Position numbers and translations under genes: made by a program. A DNA stretch of 64,000 nucleotides from Flavobacterium caeni (GTDB taxonomy: Bacteria; Bacteroidota; Bacteroidia; Flavobacteriales; Flavobacteriaceae): positions 186,001-250,000 of the forward strand of contig NZ_FMVF01000004.1 of NCBI RefSeq assembly GCF_900101895.1. Reading direction: 5' to 3'. Below are positions 17,901 through 25,508 of this stretch, piece by piece; position 1 is the first letter of the stretch; every line of letters starts with the position of its first letter. The notes below the pieces were generated by a model. The model was not told where the DNA came from and made no database searches. It saw only the letters and a program-made list of their open reading frames with translations.

Positions 17901-19541
17901 GGCGATGGCGGTTCGATTACAGCCTGGAGCCTCAACCTTTGTAGTGTACCGAGCCAGCCGCTCAGTTGCGGTGCCCTCTCGACCACTTGGGACGGCGACG
18001 CATGGACGAATGGGCGTCCCGTAAGCAACGTAGCCACGACGATTGCAGGAGATTACACCTCAAACGGCGACCTGGAAACGTGTTCATTGAACGTTACCGG
18101 AACGGCGCAGGTCAATTTTGTTTCGGGAGGTAACCTGATTGTTACGGGCGCGGTCAATGTGGCGCCGACGGCACAGCTGACCATGCAAAACAACACCAAT
18201 CTGGTCCAGATAGACGACGTGGCCAACACAGGCAACGTGATCGTCCACCGCGATACGTCGCCGCTTATGCGTTTGGATTATGTTGCGTGGGGCAGCCCCG
18301 TAGAAGGCGCGATGACATTAAAGGAGTTTTCGCCCAACACGCTCAACAATCGTTTTTACCTTTACAACCCAAACACCAATCTGTACAATGCTGTTGCCAA
18401 TCCGCTGACCGCGACTTTTTCGGGTGCCGACGGCTATCTGATCAGGATGCCCGACAACCATCCGACGACGCCTACCGTATGGCACGGGCAGTTTGAAGGG
18501 GTGCCGCACAACGGAGACGTGACCAAGGAATTGCAGTATTTCAATCCGGGCAGTTTCAATTTGCTCGCCAATCCGTATCCTTCTACGATTGTGGCCGACG
18601 ACTTTTTGTCGACGAATGCCGGATCAGTATTCGGGACGCTCTATTTTTGGCGCAAGACCAATGCCGCCGCGGGAACAGCTTATGCGACGTATACGCAAGG
18701 TGGCGCTACCACGACTTCGCCGACAAGCCCGGTGCCGAATGGCTTGATCCAGGTAGGACAAGGGTTTTTGGTCGAGGCGCGAAACGTGGCCCAACCCGAA
18801 GTCGTTTTCAACAACAGCATGCGTTTGGCCAACAACGGCGATCAATTTTTCAGGACGGCAACGCTCGCCGAGAAACATCGTTTTTGGCTGAACCTCACCA
18901 ACAGCTCGGGCATGTTCTCACAGCTGATGGCGGGCTACATGACCCATGCCACACAAGGGGTCGACGACGGTATCGATGGCAGGGCGTTACTCGACAGCCC
19001 CGTCGGATTGGCGACGTTGATCGGTGCAGTGCCGTATACGATACAAGGCCGTGCGCTGCCGTTTGACCAAGGCGACGTGATCCCGTTGTCGTTCCGAACC
19101 GATGCGGGTGGCGACTTTACCATCGCGCTCGACCACGTCGATGGGCTTTTTCTAGAAGGGCAGTCGATTTTTGTAAAAGACAACGAACTGGCGCAGACCC
19201 ATGATTTGACAGATTCGGCCTATACGTTTACGTCGCTTCCTGGAACGTTCGATGCGCGTTTCGAGGTGGTTTTTGTCGATACGGCCTTGTCGACGCAAAC
19301 GGCTTTGGCCCAGGATCAGGGTATCGTAGTTGCTTCGCAGCCCTTGTCGGTTCGCGTCAAATCGGCACCGGGCAAAATGCAAAACGTCAAGGTCTATGAT
19401 TTGCTGGGCCGATTGTTGGCCGACAGCGGTTCGGTTGCTACCGCCGAATTTGCCTTGCCGGTTGGCCGGATCAACCAGGTGTTAATGGTCAAGGTCACGC
19501 TCGAATCGGGGCAAATTGCCTATCGAAAAATCCAGCATTGA
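14934..19541 (+). CDS. Reprolysin-like zinc metalloprotease with P domain and T9SS module
   Basis: Predicted secreted zinc endopeptidase of 1535 residues. Signal peptide (about 1-18, ending SHA); a propeptide-like region (about 40-190) shared with the 27920 and 30725 products; an M12B-type catalytic domain (about 205-425) with the zinc motif HEMGHQFGGYH (first His about 347) and the Met-turn IMGYAG; a PKD-like domain starting PPTVNAGADY (about 429); an FN3-like region (about 770-855); a proprotein-convertase P domain (about 862-1005); and finally the C-terminal module shared with its three upstream neighbours (YVAWGSPV, LLANPYPSTI, FNNSMRL), ending in a type A-like sorting domain. It differs from the other two metalloproteases here by this long added module. 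Substrate unknown; nutritional proteolysis or surface remodelling are possible. Confidence 0.87.
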   Translation: MKKIILLIAALVGTLSHAQQKSVWRNANLAETTQKSLVNRSSSPSNYQIFQLDTDAFRTMLSAAPMRGTQSRMSNVIIELPNTDGKLEKFRVKETPCMEPELAAKFPMIKAYAAQGIDDPTAVARFTVTQFGLHSMTMSGGKSTVFIDPYTIDQSYYMVYDRHSIGADAQDFECLTADFDQADRNANANVNAPLHTDDQALRTYRLAQSCTGEYGTIFKGTGTIAQQKANVQAQMAITMTRVNGVYEKDLAITMVFVANNDQIIYLDAGTDPWSGEYNTQTAQTIDAVIGVNNYDIGHNFNTTGGGNAGCIGCVCASTSQSGFHKGRGYTGRSNPTGDAFDIDYVAHEMGHQFGGYHTQSNNSCRSGNQTEVEPGSASTIMGYAGICAANVQSNSDDYFAYVNIRDIMQNVKSGVSSSCAQITAIDNQPPTVNAGADYRIPKSTPFVLTATGSDPDSDVLTYCWEQRDPEAVLPSSQNNAAPTSTRTAGPMFRSLPGTVSPSRFFPNMATVLGGATSNTWEVLPSVARIFNFSVVARDNVAGGGQTASDIMVVEVDATAGPFVVNSPNTAVSWVAGANQTVTWNVAGTTANGIDCAYVDIYLSTNGGSTFPILLASKVPNDGSETVTIPNTTGTTNRIMVKGNGNIFFDVSNANFTITAPAASFSVAFSGIEGGQNKGVCQGNVASFDFNYAPLAGFSGTTSFSVSGNPAGTTAVFSPTSATAGASVNLSVENTSGIAPGFYPLTVTATSGAVTKTVNFYMEIMDGGFSTVTATNPLHEAFAVPASVSLQWPADTAATAYDLEVATDVDFTNILVDTTVTTNSYALSGLSENANYFWRVLPKNEGCSGTLSEIFRFTTGSQQCAPYNSTNVPLNISASGTPTVNSTLTIPSGSNVTLSDVNVSVQITHSWTADLTLTLISPSGTQVQLVANQCTNNDNINATFDDAGTTLICGTSPAISGTIAPAQPLSALNGQTSQGVWTLRVNDNASGDGGSITAWSLNLCSVPSQPLSCGALSTTWDGDAWTNGRPVSNVATTIAGDYTSNGDLETCSLNVTGTAQVNFVSGGNLIVTGAVNVAPTAQLTMQNNTNLVQIDDVANTGNVIVHRDTSPLMRLDYVAWGSPVEGAMTLKEFSPNTLNNRFYLYNPNTNLYNAVANPLTATFSGADGYLIRMPDNHPTTPTVWHGQFEGVPHNGDVTKELQYFNPGSFNLLANPYPSTIVADDFLSTNAGSVFGTLYFWRKTNAAAGTAYATYTQGGATTTSPTSPVPNGLIQVGQGFLVEARNVAQPEVVFNNSMRLANNGDQFFRTATLAEKHRFWLNLTNSSGMFSQLMAGYMTHATQGVDDGIDGRALLDSPVGLATLIGAVPYTIQGRALPFDQGDVIPLSFRTDAGGDFTIALDHVDGLFLEGQSIFVKDNELAQTHDLTDSAYTFTSLPGTFDARFEVVFVDTALSTQTALAQDQGIVVASQPLSVRVKSAPGKMQNVKVYDLLGRLLADSGSVATAEFALPVGRINQVLMVKVTLESGQIAYRKIQH

Positions 19542-19545
19542 TAAA

Positions 19546-19576
19546 AAAAGGGCTGTCTTTTTGAGACAGCCCTTTT
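19546..19576. terminator. Bidirectional intrinsic terminator
   Basis: GGGCTGTC (19550-19557) pairs with GACAGCCC (19565-19572), with A and T runs on either side. It serves the converging 14934 (+) and 19597 (-) genes. Confidence 0.85.
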
Positions 19577-19596
19577 GCTTTTTGCAGATCGCAAAA

Positions 19597-21891
19597 CTAT
19601 TGCTTGACGAGTTTTTTTGTGAAAGACTTGCCGGATTCGGTTTGTACCGTCACCAAATAAATTCCGTTATCCAACGAAGATACATCAAACGCCGCCTCCG
19701 AGCGTTCCATCACTTTTTGGCCCGTCACCGAATAAAGAGCCACCTTGGCTATGGCATCGCCCGAAGCAAAAATGTTGAGCTGGTTGCGTGCCGGGTTCGG
19801 ATACAAACCTACTCGCTGTTGCGCAACCACATCGTCTACAGACAAGATTGCGTTTTCAATCGGATAACGCATGATGCCCAAATCCGACGTCGCGATGTAG
19901 GCGTTGATGTCGTTGCCGTCAAAATCATAATCCATCGCATAGGCCTGCGCATAATGGATGTCCTGCGGCGTGACGTGGTTCCAGGTTTCTCCATTGTTCG
20001 CGGTATAAGCAATCGACGCCATCACATATTCGGTCGAAAAGATGCTCACGACAAGTACGCCATCATTCAACGGCGAATGTTTGACGCGTTTGGCGTCGGT
20101 GCCCGCAAGGATGGACGTCCAGTTGGCGCCCCAATCCATCGACGTATACACCCCGATGTTTGTCCCGACGGTCAATTGCCCTGGATGCAACGGATTGCCC
20201 TGCATGTCCCAAATGATATCGGCCTCGGTAAGCTGCTCGAGCCCGTCGCCGATTTCTTCCCAATTCAATCCGCCGTCGGTGGTCTTGAGGATTTTATGGC
20301 GCTTGGCGATGTAGATCGTATTCGACGCCACGGGATCGATAACGATTCCCGTGATTACGCCGTCGCCAAACTCGGTAACTTGTGGCGTGGCAATGTCGGT
20401 CGTGATAATGTTGCCCAGATCGGAAACGTCAATTTTTACCATATTGCCGCCTTCGCCGGAACGCATCGAAACATAAATGATGTTTGTGTTGTTCGGGTCG
20501 ATAGTCAGTTCCTGCATGTCGTCGGCGAAAGCCTGCAATATGTTGGTTGTGGTGGCACCGTAATCGGTACTCATGGTAAGCCAGCCGCCAAAAAAGCCCA
20601 TGGACGCATAGCTGAACACGCGACCGGCAACGGCAGGATCGGCTACCATGTAATTTCTTTTGGGATTGAACGAGTCCGGATTCTCGACGTCATACGCCGA
20701 TGCGACCCCGGTATTGATGTTTTTGTGGTGGCGTCCGCCTTGTCCGCCATAGTACAGATGTACTTCGTCCGAATATTTGGCGACCGATGCGCCGATGACA
20801 TAGAAGAAAGGCGCCTCGATTTGCGTCAGCGTTTCGGCGGTGTTGTCGAACATTTGCGGGTACAGATCGGTGGTGACGGCAATCTGGTTCCCGTTCGACG
20901 GGTTGTACGACGCATTGATGCCATAATAGTAATCCATCGAAATGCCCACCGGGTACACCACATTGGTCCAGGTCGTACCGCCGTCGTTGGTGCGTACGAT
21001 TTCGTTTTCCTCGAGCGCGATGATCTGGTCGGGGTTTTGCGGATTGTAAACAATTTTGGTGATGTTGTTGAGCGTTTCATCGGTCCAGGTAATCGGCACC
21101 GTGCTCCAGGTGGCACCGTTGTCGGCCGATCGGTACAGCGCTTCGGGATGGATGCCAAAGCCGATACTGCTGCCCATCATCATGTCGTTGGCGTCGGATG
21201 GATTAAAGGCGAGCGCATCGAGTGTCACCCCGGCAAGCGTCTCGGTCCAGTTCTGTCCGTCGTCGACTGAAACCCACAAACCGCCATCGACGTTGCTGTC
21301 GCCGTTGCCGCGTGCGAGGAAAATCTTGTCGGAATTGTTCGGGCTGATGGCCACATCGTTGATGAACACATTGTCGTGGTTCACCGTATAATAAATTTCA
21401 GACCAGGTGACGCCTGCATCCTTGGTATAAAAAACTTTCGAGAAGCTGCTCAAGCCCACCGAAAATCCGGTATCCACGACCATCGTGTCGCCCGTACCAT
21501 CGAACAAATCATAAGAGTTGATCCAACTTGGCCCGGCATCGGGTACGCCGCTTTGCGGGATGGGATAGCTGTAGGTGATGGCCGCCGTAGCCAAATCATA
21601 AATCAGGATTTCGTCACGGGTAGAGAAAGTCAGCGCGGTGTTCCCGGGCGCGAGCCGCAAGTCGTCGAGAAAGTCGGTTTCGGGATGTGAATACAGCAGT
21701 TCCCAATTGGCACCGTTGTCGGTAGATACCACAATGTGGTTGCCGAACGTGGCCGCATACAATTTGTTGGGGACCGTCGGGTCATAGGTCAGGTCCATCA
21801 GTTTGGCGTAGTCGCGCGCCGCTTCGAAGGTGGTTTGCGCAACGCCTACGCCGGCCATAAGGAGCATGGCCATCATAGTAATCTTTTTCAT
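19597..21891 (-). CDS. Secreted Asp-box (sortilin/BNR-type) beta-propeller, T9SS cargo
   Basis: Predicted exported beta-propeller of 764 residues. Signal peptide MKKITMMAMLLMAGVGVAQ. At least eight Asp-box motifs of the S/T-x-D-x-G-x-x-W kind are visible (STDNGANW, TKDAGVTW, SVDDGQNW, SADNGATW, TNDGGTTW, TTDGGLNW, SMDWGANW, TANNGETW), spread from about residue 45 to 660, as in VPS10/sortilin and xyloglucanase-type propellers. The C terminus (LYPNPARNQLNIF to KSFTKKLVKQ, about 685-764) is a classic type A T9SS sorting domain. No glycosidase catalytic residues can be assigned, so a binding or scaffold role is as likely as an enzyme. The longest frame starts at 21927; ATG 21891 gives the proper signal peptide. 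It converges on the 14934 gene at a shared terminator. Confidence 0.85.
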   Translation of the reverse strand: MKKITMMAMLLMAGVGVAQTTFEAARDYAKLMDLTYDPTVPNKLYAATFGNHIVVSTDNGANWELLYSHPETDFLDDLRLAPGNTALTFSTRDEILIYDLATAAITYSYPIPQSGVPDAGPSWINSYDLFDGTGDTMVVDTGFSVGLSSFSKVFYTKDAGVTWSEIYYTVNHDNVFINDVAISPNNSDKIFLARGNGDSNVDGGLWVSVDDGQNWTETLAGVTLDALAFNPSDANDMMMGSSIGFGIHPEALYRSADNGATWSTVPITWTDETLNNITKIVYNPQNPDQIIALEENEIVRTNDGGTTWTNVVYPVGISMDYYYGINASYNPSNGNQIAVTTDLYPQMFDNTAETLTQIEAPFFYVIGASVAKYSDEVHLYYGGQGGRHHKNINTGVASAYDVENPDSFNPKRNYMVADPAVAGRVFSYASMGFFGGWLTMSTDYGATTTNILQAFADDMQELTIDPNNTNIIYVSMRSGEGGNMVKIDVSDLGNIITTDIATPQVTEFGDGVITGIVIDPVASNTIYIAKRHKILKTTDGGLNWEEIGDGLEQLTEADIIWDMQGNPLHPGQLTVGTNIGVYTSMDWGANWTSILAGTDAKRVKHSPLNDGVLVVSIFSTEYVMASIAYTANNGETWNHVTPQDIHYAQAYAMDYDFDGNDINAYIATSDLGIMRYPIENAILSVDDVVAQQRVGLYPNPARNQLNIFASGDAIAKVALYSVTGQKVMERSEAAFDVSSLDNGIYLVTVQTESGKSFTKKLVKQ

Positions 21892-21992
21892 TTTTTGATT
21901 CGATTTTTGGTTTTCTAAAGTTTCCAAAAAAGTGCGGTCGAATCAAAAAAACAGGCGTGACAAAACGTGACAACCGCCAGACAAAGTGTGAT

Positions 21993-23636
21993 TTACAACG
22001 ACGCCAGGTAGTCGTACAGGTTGACGTTTTCGGGCAGTTCCATTTTGGCCGAGATCCGCTCCTTGCGTTTGCGACACGCTTCGGGCGTGACGTTGAGCAT
22101 GGATGCGATTTCCTTGGTGCTCAAATTCATGTAAATGTAGGCGATGAAACGGATGTCGTTGGCGGTCAACGACGGGTGTTTGGCCTTGAGCGTATTGAGA
22201 AAAGTTTGGTTGACTTCTTCAAAGTGTGTGATAAAGCTGTCCCATTCGGCGTCGGTCTTCAAGTGGTTTTTTAGGATTTTGATGTGGTTGACCAGCGCCG
22301 TGTCCTTGGCGTGTTCGGGCGATTGCGACAAATCCGACAGTATGTCTTCGATCATTTGGTTGCGCCCCGACAGATAAAGTGCCTTGGCCGACAGTTTGCG
22401 GTTTCGGGCTTCCAACTCGCTTTTGAGCCTTTCCTGCTCGAGCAACGCCAGCGATTCTTTTTCGATGATTTGTTTTTCGAGCAACAGATTGTCGCTTTTT
22501 TCCTTTTCGAGTTCGAATGCCAGGGCGTGTTGGTTGCGTTCGGCGACCAATTTCTTTTGCTTGTATTGGAGCGACCGGTTGCGCAAAATAACCACGACAA
22601 ATGCCGCAATGACAAACAATACCGCGAGCACGGAATAAAAAATCTTGCGTTCGCTGGCCAGGCGACTTTCCTTGAGCGCGAGTTCGTTGCGGTAGTTTTG
22701 GATTTCAAACTTCACCTTGCCACTTTCGAACAGCTTGCCGTTTTTGATTTCCTGTAACTGTTCGGAAGCTTTTAAAATTGAATCCTTGTAGGCGAGCGCG
22801 GTTTGGAATGTCTTGTTCTTGAAATGCAATTCCGACAGCAATTCAAACACGGCCATTTTCGTGTCCAGGTTCGGGCGCCGGTCCAGGATGCGTTGCGCAT
22901 AGTCGAGCGCCAGCGGCAGTTGGTTTTCCTTGCCATAAGACTTGGCGATAATCGTGAGCAGCGAAATACCCGTATCGTTGAAATCCAGGTCTTTTGTTTT
23001 TTGCAACAATTCGAAAGCAGTTTGGCGCGCCAACTGCGTACGTCCTTCTTGCAAATCACCGTCGGCAATCCCTATTTTGGCCAGTGTTTGAAATTGGGGT
23101 TGCCCTTTGAGCAACGGCAGCGCTTCTGTAAAATAGGCCCGTGCGCGTTGGGTGTCGCCTTGTTCGTTGGCCACATTTCCCAAATTCATCGCATACATCC
23201 CCACTTTGACATCGTCTTTGTTGTCCTTGGCGATGCCGTAGGCCTTTAAAAAATAGTCGGTGGCCTTGTCGTACTTCTTTTCCTTAGAATACAGGATGGC
23301 GATGTTGTTGAGCACGACCACTTCCTGCGTTGCGTCGAGTTCCTTAAGTGCAATCGTATACGCCTCGAGATAAAGGTTGAGCGCTTCGCCGTATTCGAGG
23401 ATCAGGTAGTAGTTCGCGCCGATGTTGTTGATGGCCAGAAATTCCTGTTTGTGCCAGCGGTTCTTTTTTGCCATCGAGCGCGCCTGCGTCAGCAATTCGA
23501 GCGATTTGACGTGCTGGCCGCGTTGCATGGCCTCGACGCCTTGTTTGATCAACGTGTCGCACTGCGCGACCGACTGTGCAAGCGCTGTCGAACAAAACAC
23601 AAAACAAAAGAGGAAACAAAGATACCTGGTTGCCAT
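21993..23636 (-). CDS. TPR / transmembrane / LuxR-type HTH regulator
   Basis: Predicted membrane-anchored transcriptional regulator of 547 residues, an architecture common in Bacteroidota. An N-terminal signal or anchor (about 1-20) precedes tetratricopeptide repeats (about 25-310; NNIGANYYLILEYGEALNLY and LGNVANEQGDTQRARAYF are typical) that would lie in the periplasm. A single transmembrane segment (about 331-352, FYSVLAVLFVIAAFVVVIL) leads to a long coiled coil (about 355-425) and a C-terminal helix-turn-helix (about 485-545, LTANDIRFIAYIYMNLSTKEIASML type) similar to NarL/LuxR output domains. There is no kinase or receiver domain, so signal passage is presumably conformational. It stands between the Asp-box gene and bioB; targets are unknown. 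Confidence 0.82.
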   Translation of the reverse strand: MATRYLCFLFCFVFCSTALAQSVAQCDTLIKQGVEAMQRGQHVKSLELLTQARSMAKKNRWHKQEFLAINNIGANYYLILEYGEALNLYLEAYTIALKELDATQEVVVLNNIAILYSKEKKYDKATDYFLKAYGIAKDNKDDVKVGMYAMNLGNVANEQGDTQRARAYFTEALPLLKGQPQFQTLAKIGIADGDLQEGRTQLARQTAFELLQKTKDLDFNDTGISLLTIIAKSYGKENQLPLALDYAQRILDRRPNLDTKMAVFELLSELHFKNKTFQTALAYKDSILKASEQLQEIKNGKLFESGKVKFEIQNYRNELALKESRLASERKIFYSVLAVLFVIAAFVVVILRNRSLQYKQKKLVAERNQHALAFELEKEKSDNLLLEKQIIEKESLALLEQERLKSELEARNRKLSAKALYLSGRNQMIEDILSDLSQSPEHAKDTALVNHIKILKNHLKTDAEWDSFITHFEEVNQTFLNTLKAKHPSLTANDIRFIAYIYMNLSTKEIASMLNVTPEACRKRKERISAKMELPENVNLYDYLASL

Positions 23637-23662
23637 CGGTCGGGATTATCACGTAAAAATAC

Positions 23663-23690
23663 AAAAAAGCCTTTCGTTTTAGAAAGGCCT
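23663..23690 (-). terminator. Intrinsic terminator of bioB
   Basis: GCCTTTC (23669-23675) pairs with GAAAGGC (23682-23688); the A run at 23663-23668 becomes the U run on the minus strand, just after the bioB stop. Confidence 0.75.
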
Positions 23691-23697
23691 TTGTTTG

Positions 23698-24786
23698 TTA
23701 CGCTTTGATTTTTCCCGATGCCTCGAGGTTTCGCTCGATGGAGTGTCCGGGACGCGACCATCTTGGTTTTTCGCCCAGCGACTCGAATTGCGAGTCGGCC
23801 GCTTCGACCGTTTCGGGTTGTGCGTGCTTGACAAACGGTTTTTGTGGAATGAGTCCGAGCATGTCGAACATTTTCATGTCTTCGTTGACATCTGGGTTGG
23901 GTGTCGTGAGGAGTTTGTCGCCTGCGAAGATAGAATTGGCGCCTGCAAAGAAACACATCGCCTGGCCTTCGCGGCTCATGTTGGTTCGGCCTGCCGAAAG
24001 ACGTACCTGCGTGTGCGGCATCACGATCCTTGTTGTGGCCACCATGCGGATCATCTCCCAGATTTCGACGGGTTTTTCGTCTTCCATCGGCGTGCCTTCG
24101 ACGGCCACCAATGCGTTGATGGGCACCGATTCGGGTTGCGGATCAAGCGTGGCGAGCGCGACCAACATGCCCGCACGGTCTTCGACCGATTCGCCCATGC
24201 CGATGATACCGCCACTACACACCGTGACGTTGGTCTTGCGTACGTTTTCGATCGTTTGCAAACGGTCCTCGAATCCGCGGGTCGAAATGACTTCTTTATA
24301 ATATTCCTCGGAGGTATCGATGTTGTGGTTGTAGGCGTACAGTCCGGCCTCGGCCAAACGGTGCGCCTGGTTTTCGGTAAGCATCCCCAGCGTACAGCAA
24401 ACTTCCATGTCGAGTTTGTTGATCGTACGCACCATTTCAAGAACCTGGTCGAACTCGGGACCGTCCTTGACGTTGCGCCATGCGGCACCCATACAAACGC
24501 GCGATGAGCCGCTTGCCTTGGCACGCAATGCCTGCGCCTTGACGTGGCTCACGGTCATCAGGTCGTTGCCTTCTACGTGCGTGTGGTAGCGCGCCGCTTG
24601 CGGACAATACCCGCAATCTTCGGGGCATCCGCCGGTTTTGATCGACAACAGCGTCGAAACCTGAACCACATTCGGGTCGTGGTGTTGGCGGTGGATGGTG
24701 GCCGCTTCAAAAAGCAGGTCCATCATGGGTTTGTTGTATATGGCGATGATTTCTTCTTTGGTCCAATTGTGTTTCGTGATGCTCAT
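23698..24786 (-). CDS. bioB: Biotin synthase
   Basis: Radical SAM enzyme that inserts sulfur into dethiobiotin, the last step of biotin synthesis, in the cytoplasm. The 362-residue length is slightly longer than E. coli BioB, as usual in this group. The CPEDCGYC motif (Cys54, Cys58, Cys61) binds the radical SAM [4Fe-4S] cluster. The segments GSSRVCMGAAWR, EVCCTLGM and YAYNHNIDTSEEYY are characteristic and include conserved cysteines of the auxiliary [2Fe-2S] cluster. It is monocistronic here: its own promoter lies upstream, a terminator directly downstream, and neighbours are unrelated. bioA is about 22 kb away. Confidence 0.97.
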   Translation of the reverse strand: MSITKHNWTKEEIIAIYNKPMMDLLFEAATIHRQHHDPNVVQVSTLLSIKTGGCPEDCGYCPQAARYHTHVEGNDLMTVSHVKAQALRAKASGSSRVCMGAAWRNVKDGPEFDQVLEMVRTINKLDMEVCCTLGMLTENQAHRLAEAGLYAYNHNIDTSEEYYKEVISTRGFEDRLQTIENVRKTNVTVCSGGIIGMGESVEDRAGMLVALATLDPQPESVPINALVAVEGTPMEDEKPVEIWEMIRMVATTRIVMPHTQVRLSAGRTNMSREGQAMCFFAGANSIFAGDKLLTTPNPDVNEDMKMFDMLGLIPQKPFVKHAQPETVEAADSQFESLGEKPRWSRPGHSIERNLEASGKIKA

Positions 24787-24805
24787 TGGTCAGGATTTAT
24801 TCGGT

Positions 24806-24813
24806 CAAAAATA
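24806..24813 (-). promoter_or_regulatory. Candidate -7 element of bioB
   Basis: TATTTTTG on the minus strand matches TAnnTTTG 20 bases before the bioB ATG. No clear TTTG -33 element at standard spacing is seen. Confidence 0.4.
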
Positions 24814-24880
24814 GCGAATTCAAGTCGAAGTTATACATTTCGATTCTCAAAAGTTGGTGACACACCCTTATATAGAATCA

Positions 24881-24916
24881 AAAAAAATGAGGCCACATCC
24901 CTGCAAGCCTCATTTT
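24881..24916 (-). terminator. Intrinsic terminator
   Basis: AAAATGAGGC (24884-24893) pairs with GCCTCATTTT (24907-24916); an A run beyond gives a U run on the minus strand, ending the transcript of the 24933 gene. Confidence 0.75.
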
Positions 24917-24932
24917 CAAGAAGTGGCTGTTG

Positions 24933-25385
24933 CTAGTCCACTTTATTGATGACCTCTACTTTGTCTTTCCAATATTGCATCAAGCAGAACGATACGATGA
25001 GCGATGCCGCGGTCGATTCAAACAGCAAACCAATACAGTAGTGGTTGATAGTCAGTTCGCCGCCGCCAAAGATGAAGTTGTCCGACAGGTTTTTCAAATA
25101 GGCCTCACCGCCGTTGTAAGCGATGTACGCCAACAGCGCCGCGATGCTCAAAACCGCCCCGATCATAGAGGTGATCAACGCCGATAGAAAGTGTGTATTG
25201 TAGCCGCGGATCCCATCGGCTTGGTTGGCCTTGATGGTGCGGTTGACGCCATAGGCCACGATCAAAAGGTTAAAGAAACGCAAGTACACCTGATCTGACA
25301 ATCCCGCGAATTCCAAAATGATGAAGTAAATCCCAATGCCCAAAAAGATGATGATCCCGTTGGTCAGTTCTCTCGTAAATTTCAT
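24933..25385 (-). CDS. Four-helix inner-membrane protein, function unknown
   Basis: A 150-residue protein with four predicted membrane segments (about 9-28, 33-48, 67-90 and 112-132). The hydrophilic stretch VNRTIKANQADGIRGYNTHF lies between the second and third, and a charged tail KDKVEVINKVD ends it. The layout resembles small uncharacterised flavobacterial membrane proteins; no catalytic motif is seen and no family name can be given safely. It is followed by its own terminator, so probably monocistronic. Confidence 0.7.
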   Translation of the reverse strand: MKFTRELTNGIIIFLGIGIYFIILEFAGLSDQVYLRFFNLLIVAYGVNRTIKANQADGIRGYNTHFLSALITSMIGAVLSIAALLAYIAYNGGEAYLKNLSDNFIFGGGELTINHYCIGLLFESTAASLIVSFCLMQYWKDKVEVINKVD

Positions 25386-25508
25386 AATTGCTGGTTTTTG
25401 ATGGATGCCGGGCGCGCCCGACCGTTAAACAATCCACTTGGTTGTAATATTAAAATTACGGATTTAATAAAAACCGCGCTATGATTTAAACCGAAATTTG
25501 TTACAAGA

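Noticed and set aside
19516..21270. 584-codon plus-strand open frame
   Set aside because: It lies entirely opposite the Asp-box propeller gene, has a low-complexity Arg/His/Val-rich composition and no promoter or domain; it is an antisense shadow of a GC-rich gene.
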